Positions 23,929 to 34,396 of a stretch of 64,000 bases of DNA are shown piece by piece (the first letter of the stretch is position 1; every line of letters starts with the position of its first letter). Below the pieces are notes generated by a model. The model was not told where the DNA came from, searched no databases, and saw only the letters and a list, made by a program, of their open reading frames with translations. The stretch comes from Artocarpus heterophyllus (lineage: Eukaryota > Streptophyta > Magnoliopsida > Rosales > Moraceae). The stretch covers positions 22,218,004 to 22,282,003 of the forward strand of contig CM046349.1 of the NCBI GenBank assembly GCA_025403435.1, in the 5' to 3' direction. The translations under genes and the position numbers were made by a program.

Positions 23929-25007
23929 AGTGGTATTGGAGCAGTATCCTGCCATCCTATCTTGCATTATCATATGTTTGCTACATTATAGCTCAAGTAA
24001 GTAAGTTAAGTTAAGTAGGAACAAAAGTTAGTATTTAATGGTTACATGTTTATGCCGGACATAGCCTTAAGCGTCGGCACTTTCGGATGTACAACGAGAA
24101 GGCGAAGGTCTAAGGATGAATATAATGTTAGATGTTATAATGTCCCCACAAGTCAACAATGGTTATCGTCCATCAACGGTATCAAGTCAATGATGATCAA
24201 ATGTGGTCAATGATGGTCAACAGATGGCCAATGGCTCAAAATCAAGAAGATGTGCTCATGACATGTTATGTTGTTCTTGCGCACAATGGTGTCTCTGTAC
24301 GAGCAAATCTCGCTTTGTTAGAAATCATTCGGTATTGGCTATATGTATAACAAGGAGAGCAGATCAAGATAATGGAATAATAGACGTCCAAAAGTAATTT
24401 TCGGTGCTCTATGGAACAAGAGTGCCTGAAAGCAACCAGTTGTTAGATGACTAACTGTGTGATCCTTTCGAGGTTAAGCATTCTGTAGTTGAACTGAGAC
24501 ATGCTAAGGAGCTCGTAACTGCCTGGATGGGAATCAAATCAAGAGAATGATGTCGAATCTATCAATGAAAATCTCACAGATTAAAGGATGGAAGTTGGAG
24601 ATTTATACGTTATAAGGAAAATTACAGAAAAATGTAATTTTAGAATGGATATGGGACCGAAAAATCATGGATTTATGTCCGGATGACCTTATTCTTTTGA
24701 TAGATATGATGCGATTTGAATAAAAATGAACCCTATTTTCAAGAATGGCATTCACTGGTAGAATGTTAAACCCTTAATTGAATAGAAACTGTGCTTGAAC
24801 ACTGAAAGATCAGAGTTGTGCAATGGAAGTATAGTGCCATAATTAAAAAAAATATATCAATGAAATGATGAAAGTAATAATAAAGGACAGTATGTTAAGA
24901 ACGTAATAATAAAGGACAATATGTTAAGAACAGAAAGGGAGATAAGGAAATAAACTACCCATGAAGGTTCTAATTTTCGAGGACGAAAATTTTTAAGGAA
25001 GGTATAT
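23929..25007 (+). other. Element B internal region, non-coding
   Basis: Contains a PBS-like GTGGTATTGGAGCAG at 23930-23944 (altered iMet type) and, at the other end, a PPT around 24995-25003 (AAGGAAGGT). Frames of about 60 codons near 24160-24400 have no recognisable domain. A 29-bp tandem duplication lies at 24874-24931. Confidence 0.75.
24874..24931. repeat. 29-bp tandem duplication in element B
   Basis: GTAATAATAAAGGACAGTAT and GTAATAATAAAGGACAATAT start two adjacent 29-bp units that both end GTTAAGAAC. Confidence 0.85.
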
Positions 25008-27790
25008 TGTAACACCCGAGCATTTTAAACACAGTAAGTTTCAAACCTCACCTAGCATGAAGTAAATAGTTTTCAAATGTTTATATAAATATGTTTGCAA
25101 ATGTGTTTGCAATTGTTATACAAGTTGTATTTATGCATTGGTTTCATGATATAAGAACCAAAGTCAAGAAAAAAATGCTCCATTTTGGCTCTCTAAAACC
25201 ATACCCTCCCTAAGCATTTCTCTCTCAAATTTTGATGATTTCCAATCCTCCAAATCATGTTTAAAGCAAGCTCTAGTGTTTTAGTGCAAAGTTTTGCAAT
25301 TTTAGAGGTAAATTTCTGAACTTTTTTCTAAGGGTTTAGTGATTTTTATTCAAAGTTATGGATGGGTCTTGATTGGGTTTTGTCATGGTTTTGTGAAGAA
25401 GACATGACAAAGTTTTGAGCTACACAAATGAGGGTCAAAATGGTTGGCAAAGTTTAGGTAAATCTTTAAATTTTTTACTTGAAATTTATATGCATACCAA
25501 GTGTTTGATGAAATATTTTGGTATAAAGGGGTCGCTTTTGGTTCTGGGAGCAAAAATGTCAAGATTTTTGTGTTTTAAGCCAAAACCATAAAATTGTGTA
25601 AAAATTGAGTTTTTACCAGGGAACGTTGATTTCCTATACTGCTGTAGGCAGTAAGTAATTATAAATGCTAAGTTTTAAAGAATTTAAAGTTTAGGCAAGG
25701 AATGAATGAAAGAAAAAGAGATTAAGGACAAAATGGTCATTTTATGAAAATGGCTAAAACAGATCCAAAATGCCCGATCTCAAAAAACACTCCTTAGTGG
25801 GAATTTTTTTTCATAATATGCAAGTAATGGAACAATAAAGTTAAGCAAGGAGTTTTAATAAGTTACAAAGTTGATGACCCAAGAAGGGCAAAATCGTCAT
25901 TTTTGAGGAAACAACTGGAATGGAGTCGAACACTCCGAATTAACATAACGCTCTTAGACAAAAAATGTTTCGTAATACGTTAAGTAACAAAACCGTCACA
26001 TGAGACGAGAAATTTAATAAGGGATGTTCAAGTGAAAGAAAAGTAACTTGGTGGGTAACAAAGTTAAAAGCAACGGGGTACAAAGCAAAGTAAAGGAAGG
26101 TAAACCGATAGTATACAAGTTAAGTAAAAAAGAAGGAACAGTTAATGTTTAAGTTTCATTGTCATTCGAGTAGATTGATAAAAAGAAAGTTAACTAATAA
26201 GTCGCGGTTTCGTTCGATCAAGACACAGAAGCCGACTAATGAAAAGAAAAAGGAATGAGACGGGAACACTAGAGCTAGGACCAGTAGATCTAGGACTAGG
26301 TAAGTTCAAATCTCACCTATAGCATGAAGTAATTGATTTTCAAATGCTTATATATATGTTTGCAAACGTTATGCAAGTTGTTTTTAAAATATGCTTGATT
26401 TGTTATGCAAAAGGTTTTAAAGTTTAAACCAAGATTTGCAATGTACTTGCAACTATTATGTTTAGAGCGTGATTGCATTTAATTGGCATAATGTTTTAAA
26501 GATTAAGTAAAAGTTTGCAACGTATTCACAATAATTATGTTTAAAGTACGTTTTCATTTTGTTAATGCATAATGTTTTATAGTTTAAGTTATAAGTTTTA
26601 TGCTGCATTTGTTATGCTTAAGTTTTAAAGAGAACAAGTTATGATTTGCAAATATGTTTGCATATGATGTGATAGCATTTGATATGCTCACTAAAGTTAA
26701 AAAGATGGTTAATTTAAAGATAAAAAAGAAAGTGACATGCCAGCCTCCTTGATGTGAGGTACACAAGTAAAGTTAAAGTTTTGACCTCCTTGATGTGAGG
26801 TACACGACCTCGGTGTTCAATGGTCTCAAGTCTTCCACATGGAAAGCATCATGTTTATGATCTCATGATTAATGATGTTGGTACGAACGCTAAAGTTTAT
26901 AAGATAAGGAGAGTTAAGGAAGAAATATAAAAAGTTAAAGTAAGAAAAGAAGGTTCATAAGATGCTCATAATTGAAAGTTCATAATTGAGCATAAATGGA
27001 AACATGCATTTTGATGTTGCTTGTTTTCCTTGCTATGAAATATTTTTATGTTATGAAAAACATTCTGAGGAATGTTTTATGTTAAGTGTTTATAAAAAAC
27101 ACTTTCATGACAAGAAAAGGTTTATAAATGACGTTTTATGAAAAACATTCAAGATATGTTTTATGAAAAACGTTTTCAAAAATGTTTATGAAAAAAGTTT
27201 TAAGAGAGAGGTTTTTATGAGAAAAGTTTTTAAAGCATGTTTAAATGATTTTGAGATTTTGTTTGAACTTACTAAGCGAAAGCTCATTATAAGTTTCTTC
27301 CTGCTGTAGGTAGTCCTATGAGTGACCAGTAGAACTTGTTAGAAGTACTAGGTGCTATAGAGGGCAGATGCAAAGATTTGAGTATGGATATCACCACAGT
27401 TTGCTTCCCCTACTCAAAGAAAAGGTTTTCCACTATTTAATATAGTGTTTTCAAAGTTTAAAAAAACTCAAAGTTTTATAAAATGTTTTCAAAGTTTAAG
27501 ATATGTATTTTACGAAATGTTTTATATAATAATAAAAATAAGTTTTAAATTACGATTTAGTTAACGTTTCTTATTAAGTTTTAAGAAACAACTTAAAATG
27601 ATTTTAAAGTCAAGTGTTGAGCGGTGACTCAACTTAAATTATGACAGAAGTCGCAATACCTTTTAAGAATGTTTTAATTGATGTAAAAAAAATTTATTTC
27701 AATGTTTTTCTTACTAAGTAAGTAAGATTAATGTTTAAGAAACAATGTTTAAGAAAGTTAAATGACTGCTCACAAAGGCAGGTCGTCACA
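25008..27790 (+). repeat. Element B 3' LTR
   Basis: Starts TGTAACACCCGAGC, ends GGTCGTCACA. Relative to the 5' LTR it has a short repeated insertion near 26280 (AGCTAGGACCAGTAG) and scattered point changes. Confidence 0.92.
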
Positions 27791-28084
27791 AACCTTATCT
27801 AGTCGCTCGTCCTCGAACAGCCATGCTTTTTTTTTTCTCAAATGCTTGGTTATGCTCAGAGGCATGCCAATGCGACCAAGTACATGAAAAGTTGCCGAGA
27901 AGGTGAAGGCAGCTGCAACGGTAACAAGAAGAAGGGGAAGAAGCGGTAAACTTTGCCCGAGCAGACGGCGACTAACCAGAGCAAGAAGCTAAAGACAGAT
28001 AAGTCCAAGGTTCTGACTAGGAAGCTCCAAAGCTATACAACCCTCGTCGACAGCATTGATGAGGTACTAAACTAGGTAAGTAAC

Positions 28085-28985
28085 AAGAATCTGTTGGTGG
28101 GTCTGCCTCCATCAAAGGGTAGTAAAGCCAAGAGGGATCAGAACAAATACTATAACTTCCATAAGGATGTTAGGCATAATACCCACGATTGTATCCAACT
28201 CAATGACCATATCAAAAGACTTGTCCAAGATTAGCATCTGAGGTAGTTCGTGGAGCAAGTCCCAACTCCTAGTACCAATCGACCCGAGATGGGCAACCCC
28301 AGTCTCATAACAATGTTGGGAACACCCCAGAACCGCCGAGCATCGTTTATACAATTTTTGGCCGGCTAGTTACCGGGGACACCTCAAGTGGCCGGTAGGC
28401 ATATGCCCATGAGGCTCGGCTAGTTAAGAGGGGCAACCTCATGAACATGTCCGAGCACATAAACAAGATCTGCAAACAGGAGGATGTCCCCATCACTTTT
28501 ATAGAAGAAGAGGCAGACAAGCTCATTCACCCACATAACGACGTTCTAGTGTGTAAACCCCAAATTGCCAATAACATAGTTTGGAATGTGCTAATAAACA
28601 ATGGTAGCTCGACTGATATCTTAGTCAAACAGGCTTATGACAAGTTGAAGATCAACAATGCCACGCTAACCCCTGTCTGGACACCCCTATACGGCTTCAT
28701 AAGGGAACGCATTCAAGCAGTATGAAAGATTGCCTTGCCGATCACCTTTGGAAAGGGTGCTAGTTGGATAACACATGTGGTCGACTTCCTCATCGTCGAC
28801 AAACCCTCCCAACATAACATTATCATTGGGAGGCCTACCTTGAATGCTCTCAAAGCCGTGGTCTCCACCTACCACCTTGCAATGAAGTTTGCAACGAAGA
28901 ACGAGGTCAGAGTCATCAGGTCAAGATCGAAGAATTCTGGCAAATGTTATGCCAAGGCGGTGAAAGAAGCTGCAGCTTGGTAACT
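28085..28985 (+). pseudogene. Element A gag C-terminus and aspartic protease, inactive
   Basis: 28120-28200 reads as a gag tail (KRDQNKYYNFHKDVRHNTHDC). The retroviral-type protease follows: VLINNGSSTDIL (about 28588-28623) is the active site, normally Asp-Asn-Gly or Asp-Ser-Gly; here the catalytic Asp is Asn. The homologous site in element C keeps Asp. A downstream IIIGRPTLNALKAVVS (about 28819-28867) is the family's second conserved block. A TGA near 28722 splits the frame. It would have cut the Gag-Pol polyprotein. Confidence 0.82.
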
Positions 28986-29149
28986 AACTGTCTCAGCCAC
29001 ATTTAAGGTGGACAAGATGGCCTTCCCTGCTAAGCAGGAGCCAAAAATGCTATCCGACCTTGATCCTTGTATGCCAGAAGAAGAAGTACTAGCCACGCCA
29101 GTAGAAGACTTGATGTCATACCAAGTGGACCTCAAACACCCCGACTAAC

Positions 29150-30430
29150 GGTCCAACTCGGGTCTCAATTAAAGCTTGAGATTCAGGATGACCTACAAAG
29201 TTTTAAAAGGAATATCGGGATGTCTTAGCCTAGTCACACAAGGACATGCCCGGATTGACCCAACATCATTTACCACCACCTCGACATCCCCCCATAACAC
29301 AAATCGGTCATCCAGAAGAGAAAAGCATTTAATTTAGAGAGTTATGCCGCCATCAACAAAGAAGTCCAAAAGCTTTTGAAGGCTGGCTTTATCTAGGAGG
29401 TCACATACCCAAAATGGTTGCTAATGTAGTCCTGGTCAAAAAGGCCAGTGAGAAGTGGCAAACCTACATTGATTATACTGACCTTAACAAAGCCTACCCA
29501 AAGGACTGCTTCCCACTATCCTAGATAGACTAACTAGTGGACACAGCAGCTAGACACGAGTTGCTAAGCTTCATGGATGCCTACTCCAGATACAACTAGA
29601 TCAAGATGGCTGAGGAAGACCATATAAAGACCACCTTTACCATGGACTAGGGACTGTTTTGTTACATGGTTTTGCCATTTGGACTAAAGAATGTCGGAGC
29701 CACCTACCAGCGCCTTGTGAATAGAATGTTTACTTAGTTGATCAAGAAAACCATGGAGGTATACGTCGATGACATGCTCATCAAATGTGTCCGAGCTACA
29801 TACCATATTATTGATCTCTAAAAAAACTTTGACATCTTCTAGGAATACAAGATGAAGCTCAAACTGAACAAATACGTGTTTGGAGTTGAATCCGACAAGT
29901 TCCTCGGATTTATGGTTAACCACTATGGTATTAAAGTTAATCCTGTCGAGGCCCAGGCCATGATGGATATGCATTCTCCCCGCACTGTCAAATAAGTGCA
30001 AAAGCTGACCGACATGGTAGCAGCCCTGTCAAGTTTTATCTCTTGGTCTACCAACGATGCCAACCTTTTTTCCAAGCACTCAAAAGGAGGTTTGAGTGGA
30101 GCAAGGACTGTGAGGAAGCATTCCAAAGCCTCAAGAAATAGTTGGCCACACCCCTGCTCTTATCCAAACCTTTACCAGGAGAGACACTTTAGGCCTATCT
30201 AGCTGTTTCTAAGAAAACTATAGCTCGGTCCACATCTGAGAAGAAGATAGTGTCCAGAAACCAGTTTACTACACCAGCAAATAATTTTAGGGCACTAAGG
30301 AGCGGTATAGTCCATTCGAGAAGTTGGTGCTTGTTTTTATCACCTTCATCTAGAAGCTCTGACCTTACTTCTAAGGGCACACCATTCAAGTCCCAAACAA
30401 ATACCCCTTGCGCCAAGTCCTCCAAAGTCT
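29150..30430 (+). pseudogene. Element A reverse transcriptase, broken
   Basis: RNA-directed DNA polymerase remnant. Visible blocks: SFMDAYSRYN-like (about 29569-29600), IKTTFTMD (29622-29648), YMVLPFGLKN-like (29662-29692), and the catalytic box YVDD at 29762-29773, both Asp codons intact. Then KLKLNKYVFGV-like and GFMVNHYGI blocks, where Tat RTs have the thumb and connection. Many TAG and TAA codons interrupt, often where Gln is expected (for example before IKMAEEDH and after MD). Confidence 0.85.
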
Positions 30431-30499
30431 AGAAATATCTAGCCGAATGGTCAGTTGAGCTCGAGCAATACGACATACACTTTGTGCCCTGGACGGTCA

Positions 30500-30920
30500 T
30501 AAAGGTGCAAGCCTTGGCCAACTTCATCGTAGAATTCACAGACACTAGGCAGAATTCAAAGCTCCTGTTGAAGAACAAGATGCCCCTAATAGTACTAAGC
30601 CTGAGCCTGAATGGAAGCTCTTTGTAGATGGATCATCAAGTGTGAATGGCTCGGTTGTTGGTCTCATCCTCACCAGACCACATGGCTACAAGGTGAGTTA
30701 TGTGCTTTGCTTCCACTTCAAGGCATCCAGCAACGAAGCTGAATATGAAGCCTTGATAGCCAAGCTCAGAATCGCATAAGACCTTGGGGTGGATTGCATC
30801 TGCATCCATAGCGATTCAATGCTTGTTGTCCAACAGGTCACCGTTGGGTTCCAAGCCTGAACAAAATATATGGTTGTATATTTGAAAGAGCTCCAAGTGT
30901 TGCTTGGGTAGTTTAGAGCC
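30500..30920 (+). pseudogene. Element A RNase H domain, broken
   Basis: FVDGSSSVNGSVVGLIL (about 30622-30672) carries the first catalytic Asp; SNEAEYEALIAKLRIA (30730-30777) carries Glu; IHSDSMLVVQQV (30805-30841) carries the third Asp. This is the plant RVT_3 type typical of the second (archaeal-like) RNase H in Tat elements. A TAA follows RIA at 30778. It would have removed RNA from hybrid during replication. Confidence 0.85.
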
Positions 30921-31149
30921 TATTCTTTCATTTAAATCCTAAGGTACGAGAGCACAAAAGCTGATGTGCTGGCTCAAATAGCCTCAAGCCTAGAAGATAA
31001 CAACTTGATATTGGTTCTGATAAAGAGGCTGGCCGAGCCAAGCAGTAGCAAGGAAGTAGTGAACCTAGCCAAAGAACAAACAACACCTAAATAGCCCAAT
31101 CATTTGATATTTGACCACAATAGAGTTGCATGGTGACCAAGAGGAAGCC

Positions 31150-32300
31150 TGGTGCATTCACAATAGCTAGGCTTAGTATTTGATGATCGAGGGGAAACTC
31201 TATAAACACGGCTACACTACTCCCTACCAAAGATGTGTTGGCCTCAAGAAGCTCGATGCCTCATCTAGGAAATCCACAACGAGTTATGCTGCAACCATGC
31301 AGGGGGCACTCCTTATCCCTTGAGTGCCTCCGCCAGGGGTACTACTAGCCGACCATGGATCAAGACTTCAAAGAACATGCACAAAAATGCCTCAAGTGCC
31401 AACAGTTTGCCCGAGAATTAGACATCATGCCAAGTCGCTTAACTTCGTTATGTTTGCCTGGCCATTCACCAAGTAGGCTATTGACCTGATCGGACCCCTA
31501 CCCTCGGCCCGATCATAATTTAAGTATTGCATAGTGACCATTGACTACCTCACCCAGTGGGTAGAGGTCTAGCCCTGCACTAACATGACTGAAGCCAAAT
31601 GCACCAACTTCATTTGCAAGAATATTATTCGTCAATATGGCATCTCGCACACCATAGTCACTGTCAACGCCAATCAGTTCGAAGTAGCCAATCTCCTCTG
31701 TATATGTGAACAGCTTGGCATCAAGAAGGTTTTTTTCCTTGCCTGGGTATCCTCAGAGCAATGGATAGGTTGAAGTAATTAACAAAACCATTAAAGACAA
31801 CCTAAAAAAGAAACTAGAAGGCCTAAAAAATGCATTGATCGATGAGCTCCTGAAGGTACTCTGGGTTTACCATACTATTGCCTGAACTACCACTAGAGAA
31901 ACTCCATTCTTCTTAGTCTATGGAGCTGAAGCCGTTATCCCAACTGAGGTTGGTCTGCCAAACTTTAGAGTTAAACACTATGATGAGCTACAAAATGTTG
32001 AATTTATGATGTCCGAGCTTAACCTATTGGCAGAGAGACAGAGCCCTAATCCGTACTATAGCTCTGAATCAAGTTATTACCCAGTACTATAACAAGTGGC
32101 CCATAAGAGGAGTTTCAAAGTTGGTGATTTAGTCTTGAAGAAAGTCATCGTCTAGCAGCCTTGGCTCTGTTCCTTTGGACCTAAATGGGATGGCCCATTC
32201 AAGGTGGTTAGCATTGTCATGTGCAAAATAGCCAACATGGAAGGAAATGTACTCGGCCACCGCTTGAATGATGAGCACCTGAAGAAATTTTATTACTGAC
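31150..32300 (+). pseudogene. Element A integrase, broken
   Basis: Remnant of the DDE integrase. A zinc-binding region ends with KCLKCQQFA (about 31390-31420). The core holds AIDLIGPLPSARS (31481-31518; first Asp) and TIDYLTQWVE. The second Asp position reads VNANQF where intact copies have a Ser-Asp-Asn-Gly-type motif, so it appears lost. TRETPFFLVYGAEAVIPTEV (about 31894-31952) and a C-terminal block ending HLKKF (32277-32292) complete the family pattern. Stops and frameshifts throughout. Confidence 0.82.
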
Positions 32301-32990
32301 AAGAGCCAAAATACCTTTTTTGACCTCTGACCTCATTATTCTTTCTGCAACTGCCAAGCAAAGCAGAGATATGTACAAAAAAGAATACATCAATGAAAGA
32401 TACACATTTAAAGAATTCCTCCAGCAATTCACACTTAAAAAAGGCGACAACTCTTGAAGAGGAAGGGCCACCCTAACTCCTGTCTAGGGCAGTAGTCGGC
32501 ACGCATTCTGACCACAAGTGGACTTGAAACAATAGTCTTCTAGTCTAGCGCCTTATGGATAACCTAAATAACAGTCACACTGACACGGTGATAACCTCAA
32601 AAATTCAACTCTTGACTACAACTAGACTTGTAAAAGTCCTAAAGAACTTAAACAAGTCTAAGGGGGCATAGGGCACTACGCGTCGTCATAGCCACCTCAG
32701 ATTGGACACGCTGAAGAAGCGTGTCCCAAACGTAAGAGTTTGAGAATTGGATGTTCTTCCTGCTCGGCCAATAAAAAATAAAAAATAAAAATAACCCGAG
32801 GAACAATAAAAATAAGCTGAGGAACATTGAACTTAGGAACAATAAAATAATCTGAGGAATATTGAAGTTGAAAAAAATTTAAATAATCTGAGAAGCATTA
32901 AACTTGGTAAAATAAAAATTTTATTAATGTTTGAGGGAGGTACAAATAACCAGGCACCTCCCAAACCCAGATAGAGAATAAAAAAAGTAT
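32301..32990 (+). other. Element A spacer between pol and the antisense gene
   Basis: Non-coding. It has AATAAAAATAA runs and the CTAAGGGGGCATAGGG purine block (32659-32674). A counterpart, reversed, occurs near 59670-59690 in element C, so it is a normal part of this Tat family. Confidence 0.6.
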
Positions 32991-34250
32991 AAAAAAAGAG
33001 TACAAGGCCATCAACTCTAGGCCCCGACATCACCATCCCTGGCGTCAAGGTCGACCACCGTGTCTTGTACTCCTAAAGCTTAGACTTCCTTGACTTGCTC
33101 TTCTTCATTACTCCCTTCGAGCTCAACTATGAGTGACCAGTCCAAGGCAGCCGCCTTGGGATGGTTTTTAGAATGTGCTCCAACAAGTCTTTCATCTCGG
33201 GATAGAAATTGTCCGCGTAGTTGGCGGAGCCCTTAAACTCTTCCACTGCCTGGGCTAGCCTGCTGGACAACTCCTCCCTCAAGAACCGCTCGTATTCGTC
33301 CTAAGTGGCCTGGAACTTGCTTGTTTCCTCATGGAGGGTGGCCCGAGCCTGTTCTGCTTTAACCCGTGCCTAGTCGGCCTCCTCCTGAGCTTTTCTAGCA
33401 TCGTCTTTAGACCAGGTTACATCAGTTCTTATCCAAGAAAGCTCGGCCTCCTTTTCCTTAAACATTTTTTTTCTCTCAAACCTTCTCCTCAATGGCTTTG
33501 TCAGCCTTTCTTCACTCGGTGTGTAAAATACGTTTGGCTAGGAGGTCGGTGACCGTCAAGTACAATCAGGCCTTCAAAAGCATGAATCAGAAATTGAAAA
33601 ATAACACACGTAATAAAGAGCTCGAGACATGAAACCGGGCATACTTGGACTGTGAGCTTGAAAGCTAAGTAAAAACAATCCGAGAATGTTTGCTCTTAAG
33701 CCACCTCAAAAAATTTCCCATCCGGCATAGCTTCCCTAATGGTCTGGACCATTAGGGGGTGCGAAGGACGGCGTCTCCTTGGTGGATCAACTGGCTGTGG
33801 TAGGAAGATAACAATAGTAGCTGAAGGGTTGCCTTTCCCACAGCTTGATAAGTCCCTCGACAACGTTGGCAGTGGCAGGGCACTCGACAGGTCGCAGCAC
33901 TCAGTCCTTTTCTTTTTTAGACCCAACGACCTCTTTTCATTTAGCTCGGTGAAGGTTTTCTATCAAGCTCTGCCTTTCCTACTGAGACATCCCTCTCAAA
34001 GAAAATTCTGCAAAAGAAAATCACTAAGTCAAGATGGGCTCGGGAACAACAAAAAACCTTAAGGCAAACTTTTGATCCAAAGTTGCCCTGGTGAGTAGAG
34101 TAGCTTTATCATGTCCGCAAGCTCTTTGTCAGCAATGGGTAGCCCCAAAGAAAGGGAACCATAAGAAGAGTCCTCGAAACTAGACAATGATGCCCCCCCC
34201 CCGGTTGGCTATAAGAATCGGTAAGTGCTTGGCCCTAGGACGTCAGCGAC
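32990..34250 (-). pseudogene. Element A antisense gene, 3' half (coiled-coil part), broken
   Basis: Read on the minus strand from 34250 downwards. A start block like ADVLGPSTYR continues into GLPIADKELADMIKLLYS (about 34138-34085). A pyrimidine-rich CTTTTGCAG (plus 34008-34016) looks like a 3' splice site at the place where element C has one. Next come TIREAMPDGKFFEVA (about 33741-33697) and, after an AG at 33573-33574, a Glu/Lys/Ala-rich coiled-coil segment (KEKEAELSWIRTD and KAQEEADXARVKAEQA) down to about 33150. Element C has the same order of blocks. No catalytic motif seen; function unknown. The copy has stops and frameshifts, and a C-run near 34193-34202 (gene strand G-run). The 5' half lies at 45877-47121, beyond element E. 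Confidence 0.7.
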
Positions 34251-34254
34251 ACTA

Positions 34255-34396
34255 TGTTAAACATGTATGCCCTAAGGAGTAAAAATATAACATATTTTTA
34301 AAGACATTTTTATGAATAAAGAGTTTATTTATTATTCATATACCAAATTATTATCGTCTTTATGTTCATATTTGCTAAATGTATGATAAGCAAACA
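34255..34396 (+). repeat. Element E 5' LTR, first 142 bp
   Basis: TGTTAAACATGTATGCCCTA... ending AGCAAACA. It continues at 36435 after a nested solo LTR; the break falls in an AAACA target. Confidence 0.88.

Larger units (their letters stand above)
21153..27790 (+). mobile_element. Element B: non-autonomous LTR retrotransposon with oversized LTRs
   Basis: 6,638 bp flanked by a perfect 5-bp duplication AACCT (21148-21152 and 27791-27795), interrupting A gag. Two LTRs of 2,776 and 2,783 bp leave an internal region of only 1,079 bp with no gag or pol motif. A degenerate PBS follows LTR1 and a purine tract precedes LTR2. The tail TTTTCGAGGACGAAAATTTT before the PPT is like that of chromoviruses, so B is probably a deletion derivative relying on proteins of a Tekay/Del-like relative (inference). 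Confidence 0.9.
16139..28080 (+). pseudogene. Element A gag, split by two insertions
   Basis: Structural capsid-like protein of a Tat element. The N-terminal part (about 16145-16286) is cut by the solo LTR; reading resumes at 20201. The gag core is recognisable at about 20720-21147: FKAL then KAYDGITNVDEHLELYRSHM, HSFLLDKLSSGSD, LYTVKQADGALETT, all matching the Retrotrans_gag pattern. Element B interrupts it at 21148. It resumes at 27796 with a Lys-rich tail (NKKKGKKR near 27926, then NQSKKLKTDKSK). Multiple stops and frameshifts; not functional. Confidence 0.78.
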
